From: Deferribacterales bacterium Deferri_01
Lineage (GTDB): Bacteria > Chrysiogenota > Deferribacteres > Deferribacterales > Geovibrionaceae
DNA length: 64,000 nt
NCBI GenBank assembly: GCA_001603805.1
Contig: LUZY01000002.1
Coordinates: forward strand, 124,001 to 188,000
Direction of reading: 5' to 3'
Each line of letters starts with the position of its first letter. Position 1 is the first letter of the stretch. The notes below the pieces were generated by a model that did not search any database, was not told where the DNA came from, and saw nothing but the letters and a program-made list of their open reading frames with translations. Of the stretch, positions 26,768 through 35,081 are shown one piece after another. The position numbers and the translations under genes are program-made.

Positions 26768-26816
26768 CGAATGGTATTCGCCTTCGCTGCACACGGTGTT
26801 GTCCCATCCATGGGAC
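26768..26816 (+). repeat. Dispersed double-hairpin repeat, copy 1
   Basis: Hairpin CGAAT-GGT-ATTCG, linker CCTTCGCTGCACACGGTGTT, then hairpin GTCCCA-TCCA-TGGGAC. About 70 bases including the following AAAAAAAGCGGAGCCGAAGCT stretch are nearly identical to copy 2, 125 bases downstream. The leading GTACACGCTCAC box is missing here. Confidence 0.8.
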
Positions 26817-26848
26817 AAAAAAAGCGGAGCCGAAGCTCTCACTTGATA

Positions 26849-26880
26849 ACATCAAACTGTACATCCAGTCAGTTTGATGT
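26849..26880. repeat. Inverted repeat between the two element copies
   Basis: Perfect 11-bp arms ACATCAAACTG and CAGTTTGATGT with a 10-base loop. It leads directly into the GTACACGCTCAC box of copy 2 and may be part of the same element family or a relic of its insertion. Confidence 0.6.
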
Positions 26881-26943
26881 ACACGCTCACGCCGAATGAT
26901 ATTCGTCTTCGCTACACACGGTGTTGTCCCATCCGTGGGACAA
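26879..26943 (+). repeat. Dispersed double-hairpin repeat, copy 2
   Basis: GTACACGCTCAC box, hairpin CGAAT-GAT-ATTCG, linker TCTTCGCTACACACGGTG, hairpin TTGTCCCA-TCCG-TGGGACAA. The box is identical to that of the copy at 62869 and one base different from the one at 15952, while both stems differ in sequence from the 62869 copy yet remain paired. Confidence 0.82.
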
Positions 26944-26948
26944 AAAAA

Positions 26949-26968
26949 AGCGGAGCCGAAGCTCCGCT
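26949..26968 (-). terminator. Terminator of the multihaem cytochrome gene
   Basis: Perfect 8-bp stem AGCGGAGC / GCTCCGCT. Read on the - strand it has a TTCG tetraloop closed by C-G and is followed by eight T, an excellent intrinsic terminator. It is placed 35 bases beyond the cytochrome stop. A similar, shorter copy with a T-run lies at 26824-26837. Confidence 0.85.
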
Positions 26969-27003
26969 TTAATTTAATTTGGTTTTGTACTTATGATGCA
27001 GTC

Positions 27004-29103
27004 TTAGTTAGGGCGAGTGAGGCCTGTGAGGTCTCCGCCAAGATCATCAATTGCATCATACATAAGCTGTCTGGCAAACTTACTGTTGTGAGCCCAAGCT
27101 GCGGGTTCTTCATACATAAAGTTTTTCCATACCGAGCCTGCTTTAGCAAGCTGGTTTGTGCCTATTTCAGAGTCTGCTGCACGAGCTGTAAGGATAAACT
27201 TAAGCCTGTTTTCAGGTGTATCTGCATCAAGATCTGCAGGATCGACTGCTGCAAGTATTGCTGCATGGTTAGTTTGAACTTCCGTAAGTATTGTGTCAAA
27301 CAGTCTATCACCATAAGTCTGAACTCTTGCTTCAAGTACATCAGTATCATAGAGTCCGCCTGAACCGTGGCAGCTTACGCAAGTTGTTCCTGTTTTCGTT
27401 ATGATAGCTTCAGCAGTGTGAACTTCGTGGCAGCTTGTACAATCAAGTTTACCGCCGAAATCTGCACTTATTGTAAGGTGTTCGAACTGTTCAGCATATG
27501 TATTAGTACCATAGGTTACATGCATTTCAGACTTTCCGCCGAAGAGTGTAGCAAATACAGGTGCATAGTGGATATAGTTAATATCATAAACCCTAGTAGC
27601 CGTATCAGCACCAACCTTAACGCCATCTCTGCCTTTATGGCACTCGAAGCATACCTGAGCATTGCCGAGTTCAGCAGCAGTTACAGTAGCACCGCTCTGG
27701 AATTCAAACACATGGTCTGCAGGGAATGTTCTTCTGGCAGTAATGTCAAAACCTTCAGTAGTGTTCACAGGATCGTGGCATGTTACACAGCCAAGGTTAC
27801 CGAACTTGATTGTAGTATCAAATTCTGCACCGACAGTCATGTTGACCAAGTTTTTACCATCGTGGCAGGGTGCGCAGGTTGCTCTGTCATATGTGAACGG
27901 ATCGCCAAGGTAGTTACCGTGTGTTTTGCCAAAGCCGGTAGCAAATTCAACGGCTTCTGCTTCTGCGCCTTCTTCAGCACCTACAAGTTTATTTGCAGAG
28001 TGAACATCGTGGCAGTCAGAGCAAGCTGTAGCAGAACCAGGGTTCACGCTGTAGCCCTCAACAGCAACGCCATTGAATGAACCGGCAAAGTGTGTGTCTG
28101 CGATAGTTCTTGTTGAACGTGAAGCATGATAGTCAAGATCATCTCCATTTGCTGTTACGTTGTCATAACCAGCAGCAAGAGTATAGCCTATCATATCCTG
28201 TCCACTGTGCCCTGCGTCAGTAAGAATTGTATAATCAAGTGAAACCTGATGGCAGGCAGTACAAAGGTTGAACTGTTGTGAGAATATTACTGTTTCAACA
28301 GGATTATTGCTACCGTCAAGGGTTGCTGTAGTTGTGACATCTGTAGCACGAAGTTCAAATGTGTGATCATCGTGGCATGTTGAGCAAGTTTTCTGAGAAA
28401 ACTCATCAAGCTCGGGAGCTACGAACGTATCAGCAAGATCGCCTTTATTTTTAGCAATAGCTCTTACACCTGTGTTACGGGCAACAAAACCTTCATTGCT
28501 GTGACAAGCCGAGCAGCTGCCGCTTCTTGCAGAGCCAGAGTGCCCACCGCTTTCAAACCTTTCGGTTATCATATCTGCATAAGGATGGTGGGGAATATGG
28601 CTGTCAGGAAGTGTAGCGTGGCATGTTCCACACTGTTCAGTACCGGGTTTTGAAAATTCAGGTTTGTATTTTCCGGGAGCGGAAATATGGTTGCTTGCTT
28701 TGCCGTGACAAGCTTCACAGCTTACTGCAGCAAGTCCGCCAGCAGGAATATCTGCTGAATCAAGATAGCCTTCAAACCAGATACCCTCATTAAGTGGATC
28801 ATGGCATGCTGTACAACCATCACCAACATCAGCACTGCTCACATGGGTACTGTGCGTAACATGTTTGCTTGCGATATGCTCTTCTAATGTTTTACCATTG
28901 TGGCATGTAATACAGGCATTAGCACCTGCGTAGTCATTTGATGCAGATGTGTCATTGTCAATAGTGTCAATGACATCATCGACAATACCGCCAACATCTG
29001 GGTTTGCTCCATCTTTTCCGTCGGAGCCGTCTGAACCGCAGCCGACAGCAACGAACATGCTAAGTAATGTTACCATTACAAGCAATAAAAGCCTTTTTGA
29101 CAT
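27004..29103 (-). CDS. 13-haem c-type cytochrome lipoprotein
   Basis: About 699 residues from the ATG at 29103 behind a perfect AAAGGAGG. The N-terminus is a lipoprotein signal (lipobox VAVGC, Cys22) followed by a flexible GSDGSDGKDG linker. I count 13 CXXCH motifs spread from about residue 64 to near residue 600 (CITCH, CTACH, CEACH, CGTCH, CSACH, CSTCH, CTACH, CSDCH, CAPCH, CVTCH, CFECH, CTSCH, CVSCH). It would be a lipid-anchored haem wire, likely on the outer membrane, for electron transfer to metals or other extracellular or periplasmic acceptors. No porin or partner cytochrome adjoins it. It resembles OmcA/MtrC-type proteins in plan, not clearly in sequence. Confidence 0.9.
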   Translation of the reverse strand: MSKRLLLLVMVTLLSMFVAVGCGSDGSDGKDGANPDVGGIVDDVIDTIDNDTSASNDYAGANACITCHNGKTLEEHIASKHVTHSTHVSSADVGDGCTACHDPLNEGIWFEGYLDSADIPAGGLAAVSCEACHGKASNHISAPGKYKPEFSKPGTEQCGTCHATLPDSHIPHHPYADMITERFESGGHSGSARSGSCSACHSNEGFVARNTGVRAIAKNKGDLADTFVAPELDEFSQKTCSTCHDDHTFELRATDVTTTATLDGSNNPVETVIFSQQFNLCTACHQVSLDYTILTDAGHSGQDMIGYTLAAGYDNVTANGDDLDYHASRSTRTIADTHFAGSFNGVAVEGYSVNPGSATACSDCHDVHSANKLVGAEEGAEAEAVEFATGFGKTHGNYLGDPFTYDRATCAPCHDGKNLVNMTVGAEFDTTIKFGNLGCVTCHDPVNTTEGFDITARRTFPADHVFEFQSGATVTAAELGNAQVCFECHKGRDGVKVGADTATRVYDINYIHYAPVFATLFGGKSEMHVTYGTNTYAEQFEHLTISADFGGKLDCTSCHEVHTAEAIITKTGTTCVSCHGSGGLYDTDVLEARVQTYGDRLFDTILTEVQTNHAAILAAVDPADLDADTPENRLKFILTARAADSEIGTNQLAKAGSVWKNFMYEEPAAWAHNSKFARQLMYDAIDDLGGDLTGLTRPN

Positions 29104-29256
29104 AAACTTTCCTCCTTTAATTTTATGCCCCTTATTCAAAGCCCTTTTCTCCTTCGAGAAGGATTAAGGACTATAACGCCATAGTCAAACGATGTTTCAA
29201 TTTTTTAGACTCTGTTAATAAACTAAATATCTATACGATATTACTCACGTTATCGA

Positions 29257-29284
29257 AGTATAGCAAAAAAAAATGATTTGTCAA
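29257..29284 (-). promoter_or_regulatory. Sigma70-type promoter of the 13-haem cytochrome
   Basis: On the - strand TTGACA (29284-29279) and TATACT (29262-29257) are 16 bases apart, the spacer being mostly T. Transcription from here gives a leader of roughly 145 bases before the ATG. A hairpin with arms CCTTCT... near 29148-29163 lies in the leader, just above the ribosome-binding site. Confidence 0.6.
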
Positions 29285-29834
29285 AATGAACTTAACTCTT
29301 GATCCTAATAAAATTTACATTAGCTTTACCACCTTCATTTTTCTATATTTTGAATACTAACGAATCTTGTTAGTTATTACTAATAAGACATAAATATTTA
29401 TCATATCACTTGTATATGAATTTCTTAATATTTGCATAAACTCCCACAAGAACAGTAGGAGTTCAATAAAACTTAACCATATTATTAATGACGAAATATA
29501 AAAACAAAGAAATTCTGGTAATGCCAAAGTAAAGATTATTAATAAAATAAATTAACATCGGTTTATTTTAGCTTGATAAAAATTTTCCGTTTACTATTGA
29601 TAAATAAGACATATTAAATCACTAGGATATGTTGGTAAATTAAGTTTCTATTGAAAAAAGACATCGTTTTCAACTCTGTTATAAAATTTTACCGATAGAT
29701 TACCAAAGATATTTAAAAGATTTTTTTATAAAAAAAAGTGGAATGATGCGAAAATAAAGATCACTGTTTATGAAATAATCCTCTGTCCTTCTTCAGAAAA
29801 AGGAGAGGACGCTGCTCAAAATAAAAAACTCATT
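29285..29834. other. Long AT-rich intergenic region
   Basis: About 550 extremely AT-rich bases without a credible open frame. Near 29780-29811 an imperfect hairpin (TCCTCTGTCCTT with AAGGAGAGGA) lies just past the stop of the response-regulator cyclase and may be its terminator. I see no tRNA-like fold or known riboswitch core. Confidence 0.5.
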
Positions 29835-30743
29835 CTACCTGCACTTGCCAAGTGTGAATGCGGAACCACCCTTTTCTTTTGATTTATAGACACAAGCATC
29901 TGCCTCTTCCAGAAGAACTTTGTAATCCTCAGCATGTTCGGGATAGAGACTTATCCCTATACTTACGCCAACCTCAAGAACAAGGTCATTGTTTGTATAT
30001 ATAGGGGCTGTCACTGCTTTGATAATTTTTTTTGACATGGCATCTGTTTCATCAACACTTTTTACGTTCTCAGCCAGTATAACAAACTCGTCACCACCAA
30101 GGCGCGCCACAGTATCAGTTGCCCGCACAGTATTAAGGAGTCTGGATGCAACTTCCTTCAGGACAAGATCGCCAATATGATGCCCATAAGTATCATTAAC
30201 CGGCTTAAATTTATCAAGATCCATATAAAACAGGGCAAAGCGTTTGCGGTATCTGTTCCAGTTGTCTATGTAATCTCTGGCTTTTTCCTGAAGGAGAAAC
30301 CTGTTGGCAAGTCCGGTCAAGCTATCGTGAGTGGCTTTGTAGTAATTTTCTTCGGATGCGTTTCTGAGCTCTTTTAAAGAGTTGAATTTTTCTATTCCCT
30401 GCTCCACAATTTTTTTCAAAACTTTTCTGTCACAAGGTTTCTGGAGAAATTTAAAGACTGAGCCCTCATTTACAGCCCTGACGGCTATTTCCAGATCAGC
30501 ATTTCCGGTAAGCATAATACGAACACTGTCAGGGTTGATTTCCGAAGCCCGTCTTATGAATTCCACGCCATCCATTTTTGGCATTTTATAATCGGAAACA
30601 ACCACATCAAACGCCTCCTCACGCATCATTTCCAATGCTTTGATAGGTGAGTTGCACAGAGTGATATCCATATCCCGGAAGGTACGCCGGAAGGTATCAA
30701 GAATAAACTTATCGTCATCAACAAAAAGAATCCTGTTTTTCAT
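29835..30743 (-). CDS. Response-regulator diguanylate cyclase (receiver-GGDEF)
   Basis: About 302 residues from the ATG at 30743, preceded by GGGA; ATGs further out (30749, 30782) are less likely. The receiver domain (residues 1-120) is complete: FVDDDKF acidic cluster, Asp in VVSDYKMPKMDG, Thr in MLTGNAD, Lys in FLQKPCD. The GGDEF domain (about 135-300) has ARLGGDEFVIL preceded by an RATD I-site. This is the WspR/PleD plan: phosphorylation triggers cyclic di-GMP synthesis. The cognate kinase is not nearby. Confidence 0.9.
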   Translation of the reverse strand: MKNRILFVDDDKFILDTFRRTFRDMDITLCNSPIKALEMMREEAFDVVVSDYKMPKMDGVEFIRRASEINPDSVRIMLTGNADLEIAVRAVNEGSVFKFLQKPCDRKVLKKIVEQGIEKFNSLKELRNASEENYYKATHDSLTGLANRFLLQEKARDYIDNWNRYRKRFALFYMDLDKFKPVNDTYGHHIGDLVLKEVASRLLNTVRATDTVARLGGDEFVILAENVKSVDETDAMSKKIIKAVTAPIYTNNDLVLEVGVSIGISLYPEHAEDYKVLLEEADACVYKSKEKGGSAFTLGKCR

Positions 30744-30809
30744 TAGCATTCCCGCTGTGTATCCATAACTATATATATACATTATTTACACAGTGTGCCA
30801 AAGGAAAAT

Positions 30810-32177
30810 TCAGGTTGCGGGCTGAATATCCTTCCATCTCCCGCTCTTGTAGCGTGCATAAAGCAAAACAGGAAACAGAAGAAAAAGCAGAACAACTGAT
30901 GTCCAGCCGGCTTTTGCGGAGAAATGCAGTGTGTTCATAATAATATATGTTGCCGCTGTGATAGACCAGTTTGTCCCCACTGAAATAATCATAGCCCAGA
31001 AGGTGTCTCCTGCTCCTCTGAGAGCGCCCATAAAAACAACCATCTGCGCAGTAACGAGAACATAAACAGAAGCAAGGCGGAGCATGTATGCCGTCAGTGG
31101 CACTGCGGACTCAAATGCGGGATCAACGGCATCGGGTCTGAAAAATTCCGTAAGCTGGTATGGGAAGAACACAAAGAAAAACGCCACTACCACAGAATAA
31201 ACAGTACCAAGCTTCAGACCGGAGATAACAGTCTTATGCACTATGTCGTGCCTGCCAGCTCCGATGTAGCGTCCCACAAGGCTTGTCACCCCTATTTCGA
31301 CTCCAAGTAAAGGAACAAAAGCAACATGATCCCAGTTAAACATAATAGTCGCCGCTGTAGCTGTCGCAAGCCCCTGAGCATGAAAAATCAGCACTATAAA
31401 CGTAAAAGCTGTAAAACCAAGAAGGAACTCAACTCCTGCCGGCGTGCCGAACTTCATGAGTTTCATAGTCAGCGCTTTATCAAAGCGGAAAGAGCCTTTT
31501 ATGCCGTATGCTTCAACATTTGATTTTCTCATATAAGCAAGAATCAGGATGGATATACCGAAAGCCGTTCCGACAATTGTTCCTACGGCAGCACCCCGCA
31601 TCCCCATTTCCGGCATGCCGAAGTGACCGAAAATAAGCACCCAGCTTGCTCCCACATTCATTATCATTGCGCCTATGGAGGAGAACATAACCACACCGGT
31701 TTTGCCTATCCCGGAGAAAAAGCAGCTGAGAGAATGTCTTATGAGGAAGAGAACAGATCCAAATATCAGGATATCAAAATACTGACGCTGATAGAAAAGC
31801 TGTGCCTCATCTATCCCTGTTTTGGAAAACATATAGTGTATCAGCGGACGGGAGAGGAGAATAAGAGGATATGCTAAAACAGCTATTATTATACTCTGAA
31901 ATGCGGAAACACCGCACATCTGCTTTTTACCCGCACCGTAAAACTGGGCGATCATCGCTGTGGAATAGCCTATAAGCCCTATGAAAAATACGGAAAGCAT
32001 GAAGCTGCTCATGCCGCCGCTCATGGCGGCGCTCATCTGTACCGAACCCAGACGGGAGAGGAAAACCCTGTCGGTAAAGACCATCACCGTTTCGCACGCA
32101 TTTGAAATAAGCATGGGAAACGCTATGTAAATCATCTCTCTGACGCCGCCTTCGGCGAACCTGACGTTACTGCTCAC
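30810..32177 (-). CDS. MATE-family efflux transporter
   Basis: A 455-residue membrane protein with about 12 hydrophobic segments in two homologous halves, typical of MATE Na+/H+-coupled drug exporters (NorM/DinF type). The start is GTG at 32177 with AGGTG close upstream. A recognisable MATE stretch is GIGKTGVVMFSS and the VFTDRVFLSRLGSVQMSA region of helix 1. The substrate is unknown. It is divergent from the GGGEF-domain gene. Confidence 0.87.
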   Translation of the reverse strand: MSSNVRFAEGGVREMIYIAFPMLISNACETVMVFTDRVFLSRLGSVQMSAAMSGGMSSFMLSVFFIGLIGYSTAMIAQFYGAGKKQMCGVSAFQSIIIAVLAYPLILLSRPLIHYMFSKTGIDEAQLFYQRQYFDILIFGSVLFLIRHSLSCFFSGIGKTGVVMFSSIGAMIMNVGASWVLIFGHFGMPEMGMRGAAVGTIVGTAFGISILILAYMRKSNVEAYGIKGSFRFDKALTMKLMKFGTPAGVEFLLGFTAFTFIVLIFHAQGLATATAATIMFNWDHVAFVPLLGVEIGVTSLVGRYIGAGRHDIVHKTVISGLKLGTVYSVVVAFFFVFFPYQLTEFFRPDAVDPAFESAVPLTAYMLRLASVYVLVTAQMVVFMGALRGAGDTFWAMIISVGTNWSITAATYIIMNTLHFSAKAGWTSVVLLFLLFPVLLYARYKSGRWKDIQPAT

Positions 32178-32309
32178 AAATCACCTGAATTATAAAGAAC
32201 AAAAATTATAACTCTGAAAATAGTTTTCAGCAAGAAAAATTCAGTCGCATATATAACTAAGCTTATCTGTATAATTTACGATTATATAAAAAAATATTAG
32301 GTATAAATT

Positions 32310-33413
32310 ATGACAAAGGAACAAAAGGCCGTATCTGACCGCATAAAGCTTGCGGACGGATTTAAAAACAAGCGCCTCGAAGCGCTTTTCCGCAGAGAGA
32401 AAATGAAAGTAACTGCAATGAAGACACGTCTGTTTTTTGCAGTTTATGCCATCATGTACTCATACTTTGCGGCTTTTTCCCAATTCAGCGAAGTCAGAGC
32501 AGCAGGAGCGGCAATGGCTGTTTTATCCGCTGTTTTTGTCATCAGGGTTCCCCGCAGAATATCCCATTTAAATTACCTGACCGGAGGAGGAGTTCTCCTG
32601 CTTTTTGTTTTCTGCGCCCTATCCACATTAAGCTCAGGCAAAATGCCGCTGACACTTTATACAGGAATAATTCTGCCGTTTCTTCTGCTTGAGATGCCGC
32701 TGAAAGCCCTTATTTATCTGACTGTTCTTCCTTTTACCGCTCTGATTTTTATCACAAACACAGGCAGCGCACTTTTAGCTGTTTTCCTTGAACTGTCAGG
32801 AATTTGTATCTACACAATATATGGTTATATGAGAAGAAGCTACTTCCTGCACATGAGGCGTGAAAAAGCAGGACAGCGCAGCTCCCAGACAATAAAAAGC
32901 GCAGGAAACGGCAAAGGAAAAGACACACTCACAGGGCTGATAACACTTGGCGTATTCCTTGAACTGGCAGAAAAAATAATGGAAACCCCGTCAAAAAATG
33001 ACAGCTTCATGATAGTGCTGGACATTGACGGATTTGAAAAGATAAACAGAGCCTTCGGACAGGAAAGCGGAGACATGATCCTTAAAGAAACTGCCCAAAG
33101 GCTTAAAAGTCTCATAAGCCCTGCGGATCTGCTAGCCAGAACAGGAGGCGGGGAATTTGCCTTACTCCTTGCAGACGAAACAGAAAAACATGCCAAAGGG
33201 CTCACAGAGCGGGTAAGGGTGAATATGGAAAACAGCAGATGGAAGACCCAGAAGTCAGAAGCAGTGGTCACTATAAGTGCAGGAATAGCCCTTGTCTGCC
33301 CTGAGGGAATGGAAAGCGCTGCAGACGTTTTCCACAAAGCAAGAGAAGCGATGTTCACAGCAAAATCCCACGGCAGAAACCGCATAGCGATGTACGGGGA
33401 TGCTGACTGCTAG
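32310..33413 (+). CDS. Membrane protein with degenerate GGDEF domain (GGGEF)
   Basis: A 367-residue protein. A soluble basic N-terminus (about 35 residues) is followed by five or six membrane helices to about residue 185, then a GGDEF-like domain (about 205-365). The signature reads ARTGGGEFALLL: the catalytic Asp/Glu of GG(D/E)EF is replaced by Gly, and no RxxD I-site precedes it (SPAD). The domain otherwise keeps the fold landmarks (DTLTGLI, VLDIDGFEKINRAFGQESGD, ISAGIAL). It is probably catalytically inactive and may bind GTP or act as a partner. Confidence 0.85.
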   Translation: MTKEQKAVSDRIKLADGFKNKRLEALFRREKMKVTAMKTRLFFAVYAIMYSYFAAFSQFSEVRAAGAAMAVLSAVFVIRVPRRISHLNYLTGGGVLLLFVFCALSTLSSGKMPLTLYTGIILPFLLLEMPLKALIYLTVLPFTALIFITNTGSALLAVFLELSGICIYTIYGYMRRSYFLHMRREKAGQRSSQTIKSAGNGKGKDTLTGLITLGVFLELAEKIMETPSKNDSFMIVLDIDGFEKINRAFGQESGDMILKETAQRLKSLISPADLLARTGGGEFALLLADETEKHAKGLTERVRVNMENSRWKTQKSEAVVTISAGIALVCPEGMESAADVFHKAREAMFTAKSHGRNRIAMYGDADC

Positions 33414-34129
33414 TTTATTATGCAGTTCTTCATAAAATGGCGTATCCTTTTAAAATCAGGGATATATTCAGCAACATAAGCCCAGAATTCAGCGCTGTGA
33501 TTAGGGTGTCTCAGGTGTGCCAGCTCATGCACGCAAACATAATCTGCACACTCCGGCGGAAGCTTGGCAAGTTCATAATTAAGGGAAATATTTCCGCCTG
33601 TGGTACAGCTCCCCCACCGGCTGCCTGTCTTGCGGAAAGTTACTTTACGGTATATAAGCCCCATTTCGGAAGAGCGTTTCTCAAGCAGAGGCGTAATAAT
33701 CTCCTCCGCTTTTCTTTTCCAGAAAAGCTCAAGTGCCCTGAAAAAATACTCCTCTTTAAAAAGGTAAGGATTTATTTCCGCCTTTATGCGCCCCTCCGCC
33801 AGCCAGAGTTCAGCCCTGCCTAAGCCTGCAAGCGTACTGCGGATTATCTCCAGCGGATATTTTTCACCGAATAAAGGAACGGGGAATCCATCCTTAAAAC
33901 AAACAGTGTCAAACCTTTCCCGCTTGACCGACATCCGGCGGAAAATCCATTCCGCCTTTTTATTAAGCACGGATATAATAGTTTCTTCCGGCACAGTAGG
34001 TGCTTTGACCGTAACCACACCTTCGGCGTCCACGGATATGTATATATTCTTAAGCCCTGCCTTCACTGTGTGGCGGTACAAAACCTCACGCCCGCAGGGA
34101 AGCAGAGCAGTTTTTACTCCATCTTTCAT
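33410..34129 (-). CDS. YgjP-like M48-type metallopeptidase
   Basis: About 239 residues from the ATG at 34129 (a TTG at 34150 is an alternative). The C-terminal half carries HELAH in VCVHELAHLRHPNHSAEFW, with the third zinc ligand expected in the downstream His, and upstream SRWGSC, the strand typical of YgjP/SprT-like DUF45 proteins. These cytoplasmic zinc proteins are often found beside type I restriction systems, which is not the case here. Function in the cell is unknown. The 3' end touches the GGGEF gene. Confidence 0.83.
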   Translation of the reverse strand: MKDGVKTALLPCGREVLYRHTVKAGLKNIYISVDAEGVVTVKAPTVPEETIISVLNKKAEWIFRRMSVKRERFDTVCFKDGFPVPLFGEKYPLEIIRSTLAGLGRAELWLAEGRIKAEINPYLFKEEYFFRALELFWKRKAEEIITPLLEKRSSEMGLIYRKVTFRKTGSRWGSCTTGGNISLNYELAKLPPECADYVCVHELAHLRHPNHSAEFWAYVAEYIPDFKRIRHFMKNCIIN

Positions 34130-34165
34130 GAAGCGGATAATAACCCGCAAAACATCGGATTACAA

Positions 34166-34564
34166 TCATTCATTAAGCGGATCTTCCCCTTCATGCCAAG
34201 AAGCAAGATAGCGTTCATACAAATGAAAATCCTCACCCTTATGCTCCGTAAAGGTCACATACATATTATCAAAAGGGATAAAAAACAGACTGTTAAGAAT
34301 ATCCATAAAACCAAGAGCAAGTTTGCGCCTCTGGTTCACTGTGCGCCCTTCTCTTATGTCCGCATTGACAAGCGCCACACCCTCCTTATTATTTTTCACC
34401 CTGCCAATGAAAAGGTTGTAAGTGTCATACTCCCGGATGCTTATGCCGATGTGGTCAGTGCCTGTGTCCATAACAAGTGAAAAAAGCTCTTTGACCCTCT
34501 CGGCGAGAGCTTTTTTCTCGTCGTCGCTTATTTTCCTGTTAATTTCGAACTGTAAGTGTGGCAT
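34166..34564 (-). CDS. Tautomerase/MIF-superfamily protein
   Basis: A 132-residue protein beginning Met-Pro-His-Leu; after removal of Met, the N-terminal Pro would be the catalytic base of tautomerases. The plan, strand-helix-strand twice with VNADIREGRTVNQRRKLALGF, fits the 5-carboxymethyl-2-hydroxymuconate isomerase-like branch. The start follows AGGAGG. Substrate unknown. It lies just upstream of the metallopeptidase gene on the same strand and may share its transcript. Confidence 0.75.
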   Translation of the reverse strand: MPHLQFEINRKISDDEKKALAERVKELFSLVMDTGTDHIGISIREYDTYNLFIGRVKNNKEGVALVNADIREGRTVNQRRKLALGFMDILNSLFFIPFDNMYVTFTEHKGEDFHLYERYLASWHEGEDPLNE

Positions 34565-34637
34565 ATACGCCTCCTTTATAGTATTAATTATATAATCAAA
34601 TAATGTATTTGCCAGTTGAAATGAGGCAGGAAAAGTT

Positions 34638-35081
34638 ATGGAAATTGTCAGAGCAGAAACATCCGATATACCTGAACTATGTGGTCTTTTATCTTACCTT
34701 TTTGAGCAGGAAGAAGAATTTACTCCTGATACTCAGGCTCAGGAAAGAGGGCTGAAAATGATTATAGAATCGCCCGAAACCGGCGACATATTAATAATGA
34801 GAGACAACGGACAAACCATAGGAATGGTCAACCTGCTTTATACCGTAAGCACAGCACTCGGCGGCAAAGTCGCAGTGCTTGAGGACATGGTGGTTACGCC
34901 GGAGAATAGGAACGGCGGAACAGGACGCTGGCTGCTGAAAGCAGCAGTGCAGCACGCAAAAAAGCAGGGCTGCATGCGGATAACGTTGCTCACCGATGCG
35001 GTAAATGAAAAGGCGCAGAGGTTTTACGCACGGCATGGTTTTTCACCCTCGCCAATGATTCCCATGCGCCTTATGCTCTGA
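34638..35081 (+). CDS. GNAT-family N-acetyltransferase
   Basis: A 147-residue acetyltransferase. The acetyl-CoA site is seen in LEDMVVTPENRNGGTGRWLL (the pyrophosphate-binding R/Q-x-x-G-x-G/A loop, here RNGGTGRWL), followed by the CMRITLLTDAVNEKAQRFYARHGF strand/helix with the conserved Tyr. It would acetylate an amine; the substrate is unknown. It ends one base before the convergent msrAB stop. Confidence 0.85.
   Translation: MEIVRAETSDIPELCGLLSYLFEQEEEFTPDTQAQERGLKMIIESPETGDILIMRDNGQTIGMVNLLYTVSTALGGKVAVLEDMVVTPENRNGGTGRWLLKAAVQHAKKQGCMRITLLTDAVNEKAQRFYARHGFSPSPMIPMRLML

Noticed and set aside
26768-26968. CRISPR-like repeats
   Set aside because: Only two copies, no spacers of uniform size, and no cas genes; they are hairpin elements.
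27367-28080. 237-codon open frame opposite the 13-haem cytochrome
   Set aside because: Cysteine- and serine-rich shadow produced by the repeated CXXCH codons on the other strand.
29104-29256. Cyclic di-GMP riboswitch in the cytochrome leader
   Set aside because: I looked for the GEMM-type conserved core and tetraloop receptor and did not find them; only a simple hairpin is seen.
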